Positions 1-5,967 of a DNA stretch of 5,967 nt are shown here, in pieces. The position numbers and the translations under genes are program-made. Origin of the DNA: Acidimicrobiia bacterium (lineage in GTDB: Bacteria > Actinomycetota > Acidimicrobiia > Acidimicrobiales > Acidimicrobilacustridaceae); contig JAEMTX010000117.1 in NCBI GenBank assembly GCA_016462055.1, positions 1 through 5,967 on the forward strand, written 5' to 3'. The stretch's first letter is position 1; every line of letters begins with the position of its first letter. The notes under the pieces are model-generated. The model saw only the letters and a list, made by a program, of their open reading frames with translations, was not told the DNA's origin and searched no databases.

Positions 1-791
1 GGGGTAAGGCCGAGGGGGGCACTGGCCCGAAACTCAAGATTTCGGGGCTGTCGTTTCCTCAGCTTGAAAAACAGCGCACGGCAGTTCGCTCTGCCCTCAC
101 CTCTGCGATGAAGGGCCCTGAAGCAACACGATCAAAATTACTTGGCGTCAAGGGCACTGCCCTTGCGTCAGCGACTGCAGCAAATCTTGCAGTACTGACA
201 TCGCCAACAATGCAGGCAATCGAGCGCTACACCGGCGTGCTTTACGACGCGCTCGATGTTGACTCGCTGTCAGCACGCGATCGCAAACGATTGAACAACC
301 AGGTCCTCATCTTCAGCGGGCTCTGGGGCGTTGTGCGTCCCGACGACATGATCCCTGATTACAAACTGAAAATGGGAGCAACAATCGCCCCGATCGGGAA
401 GCTCTCGACTTGGTGGCGTGAATCGCTCACACCCGCACTTGAGCAATCAGTCGCTGGGGCAGTCGTCTGGAATCTGTTACCAAAAGAACATGACAGTGCA
501 TGGGCTCCGTTTGGTTCCACCGAGAGCACAGCCAAAACTCCTCGTGCGATGTTCTCGGTGAAGTTTCTCGACGAGGGAACTCCCGTAAAGGGTGAACGAA
601 CTTTCACTACGGTCAATCATTGGAACAAATTATTAAAAGGTGCGCTTGTTCGATACATCCTCGAAACCGGCGCTGACGATCCGAAAGCACTCACAAAGTT
701 TCGTCATCCCGAGGGCTACAAATACGACCGTTCGCTAAGTGAGGCAACGCCGAACGGAATTGTTCTGAGCATGGTGCGACCAGCACAGTGA
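1..791 (+). CDS. yaaA: YaaA/DUF328 (UPF0246) family peroxide-stress protein, 5' end cut by window edge
   Basis: The open frame runs from the left edge (first full codon at base 3) to TGA at 789-791, giving 262 visible residues. The internal ATG at 108 is not the true start. Codons 3-107 already encode family sequence, beginning GKAEGGTGPKL, which matches the region just after the usual N-terminal PPSEGK-type motif, so only about ten residues are missing. Seen: RYTGVLYDALD (225-257), the block at 312-380 starting FSGLWGVVRPDD and continuing into the conserved YKLKMGA, and a C-terminal NHWNKLLKGALVRYIL-like segment that fits the family's late basic helix. Known of the family: E. coli YaaA is cytoplasmic, induced by peroxide, lowers free iron and protects DNA; a homologue has been reported to bind DNA. 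The same role here is inferred. It lies 30 bases upstream of copA on the same strand with no visible terminator between, so read-through is likely. Family assignment is firm; function less so. Confidence 0.88.
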   Translation, partial: GKAEGGTGPKLKISGLSFPQLEKQRTAVRSALTSAMKGPEATRSKLLGVKGTALASATAANLAVLTSPTMQAIERYTGVLYDALDVDSLSARDRKRLNNQVLIFSGLWGVVRPDDMIPDYKLKMGATIAPIGKLSTWWRESLTPALEQSVAGAVVWNLLPKEHDSAWAPFGSTESTAKTPRAMFSVKFLDEGTPVKGERTFTTVNHWNKLLKGALVRYILETGADDPKALTKFRHPEGYKYDRSLSEATPNGIVLSMVRPAQ

Positions 792-812
792 TGCACAACG
801 ACGAAGTCGCCG

Positions 813-818
813 TATCCT
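813..818 (+). promoter_or_regulatory. candidate -10 element for copA (possible leaderless transcript)
   Basis: TATCCT fits the actinobacterial -10 pattern TAnnnT. Its last base is seven bases before A825 of the second possible copA start codon, the spacing expected if transcription began at that ATG and gave a leaderless mRNA. No Shine-Dalgarno sequence is properly placed upstream of 822 or 825, which agrees with this. No good -35 hexamer lies about 17 bases upstream (around 790-795 reads GATGCA), so the call is weak. Confidence 0.3.
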
Positions 819-821
819 GAA

Positions 822-3113
822 GTGATGGTAAACGCGAGAAATCCTTCATCGCTTGAGCGCATTGATCTCCCCATTGAGGGAATGACCTGCGCTGCGTGTG
901 CGACTCGCATCAGCAAGGGGCTTGGCAAACTCGAAGGCGTCACTCAGGCCGATGTGAATCTTGCGGCGGCTCGTGCCACCGTTCATTTCGACCCATCAAT
1001 CACTGGGCGAACCGCATTCACCACCAAAATCGAATCCCTCGGCTACCACGTTCCCGCTGTCGATCGACATGACGAAGCGGAAGCCGACTATTCCAGAGCA
1101 CTTGGTATTCGATTGACCTTCGCAGCGGCACTCACGGTCCCGCTGCTGCTTATTTCGATGGTTCCAGCATTCATGTTCGCCAACTGGCAGTGGGTGGCGT
1201 TTGCACTCTGCACTCCAGTGGTCTTCTACAGCGGTTGGGGGTTTCACCGCGCTGCGGCGATCAACCTCCGACACGGCACTGTCACGATGGACACGCTGGT
1301 CTCAATGGGAACACTTGCTGCTTGGACTTGGTCAACTGTTGCCCTTGTGTTCTTGCACGCAGCCGATGCGGACTCGTCCTCGATGAGTGCGATGTCGGGG
1401 ATGTCATCGATGACCGACACTGCTCACGTCTATTTCGAAACCGCTGGCGTCATCATTTCGCTCATTCTCTTAGGAAAGTGGTTCGAAGCGCGCGCTCGTC
1501 GTCGTTCCGGCGATGCAATTCGAAAACTTGCTGAACTCGGCGTCAAAACTGCTCGCCTCGAAGACGGAACTGAGATTGCGTTAGAGGAACTCACTGTTGG
1601 CATTCGTTTCGTGGTGAGGCCGGGAGAAAAGATCGCAACCGACGGGGTCATCGTCGACGGTCACTCCGCTATCGACATGTCAATGATCACAGGTGAACCA
1701 GTCCCGGTCGAAGTTGGACCAGGCGATGATGTTGTCGGTGCAACGGTGAACGCGAATGGTCACCTTGTGGTTGAGGCAACACGAGTTGGCGACGAAACTG
1801 CCCTCGCTCAAATAGTGAAACTTGTTCAAGACGCCCAAGGTTCGCGCGCCCCAATACAACGACTCGCTGATCGGGTCGCCGGCGTTTTCGTACCAATCGT
1901 GTTTGGCATCGCTATCGCAACCATCATCGGATGGAGCGTTACCGGCCACTCTGCGCAAGACACGTTCTCTGCCGCGGTTGCCGTACTGATCATTGCGTGC
2001 CCTTGTGCACTCGGTCTGGCCACACCTACAGCGATCATGGTCGGCACTGGTCGCGGCGCTCAGCTTGGCATCATCATCAAAGGTGGAGAGGTGCTTGAAC
2101 AGACTCGTCGAGTCGATGTGGCTGTTCTCGACAAAACCGGAACCCTCACCGAGGGTCGCATGGAACTCGTTGACGTCATCACCCTGTCAACGACAACCGC
2201 CGATACCGCTCTTCGACTCGCGGCCGCAGTTGAGGCTCGTTCCGAACATCCGATTGCCGCAGCGATTGTTGCTGGTGCCGATTCCCGCCGCCCCGGCGAC
2301 GCGTCCGGCACTGACGTTAAAGACTTTGAGAATCTTCCCGGTCGAGGCGTTACTGCAAAAGTCATGAGCGATTCGGGAATCGAATGGACCGTTGGGGTTG
2401 GCCGCACTGCGCTCTTCGAACCCATTGATCAGCAACTCGCCGATGCTCAGGTGTTGGCAGAGACCGCCGGACGCACAGCAGTCCTCGTGGGTTGGGCGGA
2501 ACATTCTGACGGCCCACTTCTCGCTCAAGCGGTGCTCGTTGTCGCCGATCGACTCAAACCAACCAGCGCCGAAGCCGTCGCCGACCTTCACGCACTCGGT
2601 CTTGAGGTTGTGCTTCTCACTGGAGATAACCGTCGCACTGCTGAATCGATCGGCGCCGAAGTTGGTGTCGACCGCGTGGTGGCTGAAGTTCTCCCCGCCG
2701 ACAAGGTTGCTGAAGTGCGTCGACTCCAAGAGCAAGGCCACATGGTCGCAATGGTGGGCGACGGCATCAACGACGCACCCGCACTTGCCCAGGCCGACCT
2801 CGGAATCGCCATTGGCACCGGGACCGATGTCGCCATTGAAGCCAGCGATCTCACCATTGTGAGCGGAGACCTCCGAGCAGCTGCCGATGCCATCGCACTG
2901 TCACGCCGAACCCTTGCGACCATTAAGGGCAATTTGTTCTGGGCGTTCGCCTACAACGTTGCCGCAATTCCGCTCGCTGCATTCGGCGTGTTGAATCCGA
3001 TGATCGCCGCCGGAACGATGGGATTTTCCTCAGTGTTCGTGGTCACCAATTCGCTTCGCCTACGAAGGTTTAAAGGCGTTCGCCGCCACTCCCCCGCAAA
3101 GGATCAATCATGA
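822..3113 (+). CDS. copA: Copper-exporting P1B-type ATPase (Cu(I)-translocating)
   Basis: This inner-membrane pump uses ATP to export Cu(I). Domains in order (residues from GTG 822): a single N-terminal heavy-metal-associated domain with GMTCAAC at 20-26 (C23, C26); membrane helices MA (~92-115), MB (~122-145), M1 (~153-178) and M2 (~203-222); an actuator domain with TGEP at 290-293; M3 (~352-374); M4 carrying the CPC metal site C393-P394-C395; a phosphorylation/nucleotide-binding domain with DKTGT (phosphorylated D437), SEHP at 474-477 and GDGIND at 646-651; then two last helices with Y711-N712 and M733..S736-S737. The CPC, YN and MxxSS set is the Cu(I) (P1B-1) signature. The length of 763 is normal for a one-HMA CopA. 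The M1-M2 loop is rich in methionine (M188, M191, M194, M197) plus H202. The start could be GTG 822 or ATG 825; neither has a clear ribosome-binding site, and ATG 825 suits leaderless initiation. It overlaps copZ by four bases. Silver transport is also possible. Confidence 0.97.
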   Translation: MMVNARNPSSLERIDLPIEGMTCAACATRISKGLGKLEGVTQADVNLAAARATVHFDPSITGRTAFTTKIESLGYHVPAVDRHDEAEADYSRALGIRLTFAAALTVPLLLISMVPAFMFANWQWVAFALCTPVVFYSGWGFHRAAAINLRHGTVTMDTLVSMGTLAAWTWSTVALVFLHAADADSSSMSAMSGMSSMTDTAHVYFETAGVIISLILLGKWFEARARRRSGDAIRKLAELGVKTARLEDGTEIALEELTVGIRFVVRPGEKIATDGVIVDGHSAIDMSMITGEPVPVEVGPGDDVVGATVNANGHLVVEATRVGDETALAQIVKLVQDAQGSRAPIQRLADRVAGVFVPIVFGIAIATIIGWSVTGHSAQDTFSAAVAVLIIACPCALGLATPTAIMVGTGRGAQLGIIIKGGEVLEQTRRVDVAVLDKTGTLTEGRMELVDVITLSTTTADTALRLAAAVEARSEHPIAAAIVAGADSRRPGDASGTDVKDFENLPGRGVTAKVMSDSGIEWTVGVGRTALFEPIDQQLADAQVLAETAGRTAVLVGWAEHSDGPLLAQAVLVVADRLKPTSAEAVADLHALGLEVVLLTGDNRRTAESIGAEVGVDRVVAEVLPADKVAEVRRLQEQGHMVAMVGDGINDAPALAQADLGIAIGTGTDVAIEASDLTIVSGDLRAAADAIALSRRTLATIKGNLFWAFAYNVAAIPLAAFGVLNPMIAAGTMGFSSVFVVTNSLRLRRFKGVRRHSPAKDQS
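3098..3103 (+). promoter_or_regulatory. ribosome-binding site of copZ inside the end of copA
   Basis: AAAGGA lies six bases before the copZ ATG at 3110 and supports that start. It sits within the last codons of copA, so copZ can be translated both by its own initiation and by coupling to copA. Confidence 0.65.
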
Positions 3114-3316
3114 CGACCCGCACCTATTCCGTTCCCGGCATTTCCTGTGGTCACTGCAAGGCAGCCATCGAAGGCGAACTCGCACCGCTCGACGGCGTTG
3201 AAAGCGCGCTGGTGGACATTGACGCGAAAACCGTCACCGTTATCGGCGAGATCACCGAAGTCGATGTTCGCTCCGCTGTTGATGAAGCGGGCTACGAGGT
3301 TGCGTCAGTCAGCTGA
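3110..3316 (+). CDS. copZ: CopZ-like copper chaperone (single heavy-metal-associated domain)
   Basis: This is a 68-residue cytoplasmic protein consisting of one ferredoxin-like metal-binding domain. GISCGHC at 10-16 supplies the Cu(I)-binding cysteines C13 and C16. The rest follows the family pattern, with a helix after the motif (KAAIEGEL), the DGVESALVDIDAKTVTV strand segment, and a closing AGYEV. In this family Cu(I) is carried to the N-terminal domain or transport site of CopA. The start at 3110 is set by the ATGA overlap with the copA stop and by an AAAGGA site six bases upstream. Length is typical for the family. Its stop codon is four bases from the stop of the converging peptidase gene. 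Binding of another soft metal cannot be excluded, but the direct fusion of the reading frames to a CPC-type CopA makes copper by far the likeliest. Confidence 0.94.
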   Translation: MTTRTYSVPGISCGHCKAAIEGELAPLDGVESALVDIDAKTVTVIGEITEVDVRSAVDEAGYEVASVS

Positions 3317-3320
3317 GCAA

Positions 3321-5270
3321 TCAACCGGTGAACCTGGGCTCTACAGGCTCTTCCGGACGGATCGGATTCAGAATGTCGTAGAGACCGTCGTGTTTGACCG
3401 TACCCAGTCCGCTGGCCATGTCGAAGCCGACGGTTGCGGGGTACACCCCAACTCCGCCCGCATCGTTGTTACCAAGAGTGATGTCAAGAATGGCTCGTTC
3501 GGCATCAGATCCCCCTTTTTCTGCAATTTGATAGAGCAGCGGCGCAACAAAACCAAGCCGAGGCCCACCATGCGCCACTCGTGCACTCGATTGCAGCGCG
3601 AATGCCGTCGCCGTAAACGGCGCTGATGCTGACGTGCCGCCAACCGCGCTCCATGCCCCTTGGTAAAAGACGAAGTAGCCAGGAAGTGAGTCGGCGAAAG
3701 CTGAGATATCCGGGAGTGGTCGATGCGTCCCAGATCCAATTTTTGGCTGCCAAGACTGTCGGCGCACGTAAAGACTTAATCCGCCGCCGCCGCTTCCACT
3801 TTGGTTCTGCCAAGACGGGTTGATGTAAAAGCGGCCATCGTTCCAGACCCCTGAAGAAATAATTTTATTGTCAGCCGACAAAGTAAGATTCGTGCCGCCT
3901 ACAGCCGTAACCCACCGGCTTGAGGCAGGGAACTGCACCCCAATTGGGTTAGTAGCGAAAGGACTTGTTTGACAAGCAGTTGAACCTGAATCGCCCGATG
4001 AGACGAATGCACCGATGCCCGACGCTGCGGCTGTTGCCAGCATCTGATCAAAAATGCTCAACTGAACTTCAAACGCGGGATCGGATCCCTCAAAAGTGCC
4101 TTCGCACAACCCGAAACTTGCGGTGAGAACATCAGGGGCGACGCCCCCGGTCATTGCCGCATCCAACGGAGCAGTGAAGAGTTGCAGAAATTTTCCCATC
4201 CACGTTGCTGCTGTTGGTTCAACACCAAACCAATCAATTCGCTCAGCCTCAGGCGCCAACGACACCACCGTCTGAATATCAAGCGTGGTCTCCTCAGACG
4301 CCGCCGCATTAAAGACGGGAGTCCCGATCAGATGGTTCGTCACCGGTGTTCCGTGCAACCCAAAGCAGTCTCGCCACTCTGTGATGTCTGATGGCAAGTA
4401 GGTGTTGAAATCCAAAATGGCGATTCGCGCACCCTTGCCGCGGAATCCCGCGTCCCAAAGGCGATCAATGCCATTCGCAGTACGGAGTTGAGCAGGGGAA
4501 AGTCCCATCGGAAACCCAAGCGGAGCAACCGAGTCAACAGCAGCACACGCTTCTGTCAGAGTTCCCGTTCGCCACGGGGTTCCTCCGTCGGCCGGCTGAA
4601 GGAGCGGAGCACTACTAGGCGAAAGATGATTGATATTCGATTCTGGCGTCACCGATAGCGGAGAGAGAGAGTTCGAAGAGGTATCCCAGACCACCGTTGC
4701 CCCTGCGACTCGATCAATTACCTCTTCGAGCGGACTTATGAGTGAGTGCACCGCAGTAGTCGGGGTGAGCGCAACAATAGATGGGGGTGCCCCTGCCAAC
4801 GTGTAGGCCCCGTAGGTTGCGCCCATCATTACTTGCAGCACCGAAAGCGGAACGTTTGCTGTTGCGTAGGAATGTGTGGGGTCAACCTTTCCGTGAACGT
4901 TGTGCGCCCTCATCCAATTTGTGAAGGCCTCAACTTTTTGGTCAGAGGCGTTGAGTTCTCGCGCGTTCTTCGCGATCGACTCATACTTTCCGTACTCAGG
5001 CGATCTGGGATCCGAAACGGCGATGGCCCGGCGTTCGAGTTCCACGCGATCTGTGCGGAAACCGAATGTGATTTCAAGTTCGGTGGAAAGCGAAATCATT
5101 GTCGTCGGGGTTAGTGGCGCACCGCCCCACGCAGCGACAGAAACGGGGCCGACATACCCAAAGTCAACGACACTCGTCGCTCGGCTTTGTTCTTGATCGA
5201 TCGAAACAAAGGATCCGGCTGCTAGCACCGCTCCGGCAAGCGTCAATCCAAGCAAATTACGGATCTCCAT
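3321..5270 (-). CDS. Secreted S53 family (sedolisin/kumamolisin) serine-carboxyl peptidase precursor
   Basis: This is a 649-residue preproenzyme. An N-terminal signal peptide has R4 then a hydrophobic stretch at about 6-22, with no lipobox cysteine, so a soluble exported protein is predicted. A pro-kumamolisin activation domain follows (about 50-195), with the typical SDPRSPEYGKY at 86-96. Next comes a Ser/Pro-rich linker (about 197-256) and the catalytic domain from about 257. Catalytic residues of the family are all present: E327 and D331 in EETTLD, D427 in SSGDSG (oxyanion aspartate) and S547 in GGTSASAP. The C-terminal calcium site is visible as D596-I597 and G615/D617, within ILDITLGNN and VGFDMASGLGT. 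Family members are acid-active endopeptidases that self-cleave their prodomain; the acid optimum and extracellular protein digestion are inferred here. The ATG at 5270 is preceded by AGGGAG with seven-base spacing. It lies 11 bases after the photolyase gene, probably in one operon. The natural substrate is unknown. Confidence 0.95.
   Translation of the reverse strand: MEIRNLLGLTLAGAVLAAGSFVSIDQEQSRATSVVDFGYVGPVSVAAWGGAPLTPTTMISLSTELEITFGFRTDRVELERRAIAVSDPRSPEYGKYESIAKNARELNASDQKVEAFTNWMRAHNVHGKVDPTHSYATANVPLSVLQVMMGATYGAYTLAGAPPSIVALTPTTAVHSLISPLEEVIDRVAGATVVWDTSSNSLSPLSVTPESNINHLSPSSAPLLQPADGGTPWRTGTLTEACAAVDSVAPLGFPMGLSPAQLRTANGIDRLWDAGFRGKGARIAILDFNTYLPSDITEWRDCFGLHGTPVTNHLIGTPVFNAAASEETTLDIQTVVSLAPEAERIDWFGVEPTAATWMGKFLQLFTAPLDAAMTGGVAPDVLTASFGLCEGTFEGSDPAFEVQLSIFDQMLATAAASGIGAFVSSGDSGSTACQTSPFATNPIGVQFPASSRWVTAVGGTNLTLSADNKIISSGVWNDGRFYINPSWQNQSGSGGGGLSLYVRRQSWQPKIGSGTHRPLPDISAFADSLPGYFVFYQGAWSAVGGTSASAPFTATAFALQSSARVAHGGPRLGFVAPLLYQIAEKGGSDAERAILDITLGNNDAGGVGVYPATVGFDMASGLGTVKHDGLYDILNPIRPEEPVEPRFTG
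3325..3356. other. weak two-part stem at the convergent gene junction
   Basis: Within the last codons of the peptidase gene, just past the copZ stop, CCGG (3325-3328) can pair with CCGG (3353-3356), and inside that CCTG (3333-3336) with CAGG (3344-3347) around a seven-base loop. The two helices are only four base pairs each, are separated by unequal internal loops, and no T-run follows on either strand. It is the only hairpin-like structure I see at the junction, but it is a poor terminator candidate. Confidence 0.15.
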
Positions 5271-5277
5271 GTGCCCA

Positions 5278-5283
5278 CTCCCT
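5278..5283 (-). promoter_or_regulatory. ribosome-binding site of the S53 peptidase, overlapping the photolyase stop
   Basis: AGGGAG on the minus strand lies seven bases before the peptidase ATG and fixes that start. Its first two bases (5283, 5282) are also the last two bases of the photolyase TAG stop codon (5284-5282). This arrangement suggests translational coupling of the two genes. Confidence 0.75.
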
Positions 5284-5967
5284 ATATCGACCCGCTTCTG
5301 AGTCCTGAGCGTACTTCAACCGCTCGTTCACGAACGGCGTCAAGGTCTTTGAGCTTGCGCATTGAGCCCAGTTGATTGCCAAGTCGATGATTTGATCGAA
5401 GCGCGGGCTCGTTGCGCGCCAAAAAATCCCAATAGAGGGTTGTGAACGGACACGCATGTTCACCGATTCGCTTTTTTGGGTCATACCGGCAGTCACCGCA
5501 GTGATCACTCATCTTGTTGATGTACGCGCCTCCCGAGGCATAGGGCTTTGTCGACATCCGTCCACCGTCCGCGTAGAGCGCCATGCCAATCACGTTCGGC
5601 AACATCACCCATTCCGCTCCATCGATGAATGACTTCCACATCCATTCCACGAGCGCACCAGGACGAACGCCTGACGTGAGTGCGAGATTGCCCAAGATCA
5701 TCAGCCGCTCGATGTGGTGGGCCCATGCGCGATCATCAATTGCCTTCACGGTGTGCGATACACAGGCCATGTGCGTTTCGCCACCTGTAAACGACACCGG
5801 CAATGGTTGATCAGCGTTCAGAGCATTCAGTTCCCGATACTCCGGCATCCATAGCCAATAGAGACCCCATACGTACTCACGCCAGCCGATGATCTGACGA
5901 ATGAAACCCTCGGCCGAGGCGATCGGAATACGTCCTTCGTTAAATGCAGCGTGTGCCGCCTCGACAA
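5282..5967 (-). CDS. Iron-sulfur bacterial cryptochrome/photolyase (FeS-BCP, PhrB type), C-terminal part; 5' end outside window
   Basis: The frame is open from the right edge to TAG at 5282-5284, giving 227 visible residues of a family usually near 500. The first ATG inside the window (5848) is not the start: the 39 codons upstream encode conserved family sequence (EGFIRQIIGWREYVWGLYW). The protein should bind FAD in the visible helical domain and a [4Fe-4S] cluster. Four cysteines fit the cluster ligands: codons at 5762-5764 (in MACV), 5498-5500 and 5489-5491 (CGDC), and 5450-5452 (ACPF). Their spacing of 88, 3 and 13 residues equals that recalled for Agrobacterium PhrB C350, C438, C441 and C454. 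The AHHIERL motif carries the histidine pair expected at H365/H366. Characterised relatives repair (6-4) photoproducts with light; the lumazine-binding N-terminal domain cannot be seen here. Positions matching PhrB W342, Y391 and Y399 are Thr, Met and Ala. The peptidase gene follows after 11 bases. Confidence 0.93.
   Translation of the reverse strand, partial: VEAAHAAFNEGRIPIASAEGFIRQIIGWREYVWGLYWLWMPEYRELNALNADQPLPVSFTGGETHMACVSHTVKAIDDRAWAHHIERLMILGNLALTSGVRPGALVEWMWKSFIDGAEWVMLPNVIGMALYADGGRMSTKPYASGGAYINKMSDHCGDCRYDPKKRIGEHACPFTTLYWDFLARNEPALRSNHRLGNQLGSMRKLKDLDAVRERAVEVRSGLRSGSI

Noticed and set aside
108..791. ATG at 108 as the start of the YaaA-type gene
   Set aside because: The same frame is open to the left edge and codons 3-107 encode recognisable family sequence, so the gene begins outside the window.
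799..809. Small palindrome CGAC-GAA-GTCG upstream of copA as a copper-regulator operator
   Set aside because: The arms are only four bases, do not extend, and do not resemble CsoR or CueR operators; such a repeat is expected by chance.
2187..2741. 184-codon open frame on the minus strand inside copA
   Set aside because: It is antisense to the ATP-binding region of CopA, has no recognisable domain, and arises from the codon bias of the real gene.
3147..3626. 159-codon plus-strand frame crossing copZ and the peptidase end
   Set aside because: It overlaps two well-supported genes, is basic and low in family-like character, and has no ribosome-binding site; copZ in the other frame carries the CxxC motif.
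4746..5114. 122-codon plus-strand frame within the peptidase prodomain
   Set aside because: It is antisense to a conserved activation domain and its Cys/Arg-rich composition is typical of a shadow frame.
5282..5848. A complete 188-residue protein starting at ATG 5848 on the minus strand
   Set aside because: The 39 upstream codons to the window edge are open and match the conserved photolyase core; the gene is cut by the window, not short.

Overview
This window reads as moderately GC-rich chromosomal DNA of an actinomycete-like bacterium. The actinobacterial flavour of the YaaA-type protein, the copper ATPase/chaperone pair and the photolyase suggest Actinomycetota, perhaps an Acidimicrobiia-type lineage. 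That placement is inferred from protein character alone; no marker gene is present. Coding density is very high. There are four protein-coding genes plus one more cut by the right edge, no gene-free stretch over 30 bases, and no RNA gene, mobile element or CRISPR array that I can see.

Plus strand, left half (1-3316): the 3' part of a YaaA/DUF328 peroxide-stress family gene (its first few codons lie left of the window); 30 bases later a complete copper-exporting P1B-type ATPase (CopA); then a 68-residue copper chaperone (CopZ) whose start codon overlaps the copA stop (ATGA). CopZ can hand Cu(I) to CopA, which exports it. The YaaA-like protein would limit damage from iron and peroxide. The group reads as a metal/oxidative-stress set, but no copper regulator (CsoR, CueR) is visible in the window.

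Minus strand, right half (3321-5967): the 3' part of a gene for an iron-sulfur bacterial cryptochrome/photolyase (PhrB/FeS-BCP type, (6-4) photolyase family), which enters from the right edge. Eleven bases downstream is a complete secreted S53 (sedolisin/kumamolisin) serine-carboxyl peptidase with signal peptide, activation prodomain, intact catalytic residues and a C-terminal calcium site. The peptidase ribosome-binding site overlaps the photolyase stop codon, so the two are probably co-transcribed.

The two units converge with only four bases between the copZ and peptidase stop codons. I see no clearly novel system. The most notable points are the tight convergence, a probably leaderless copA start, a methionine-rich exit loop in CopA, and a photolyase that keeps all four cluster cysteines but lacks the aromatic residues I would expect at the PhrB electron-transfer positions.
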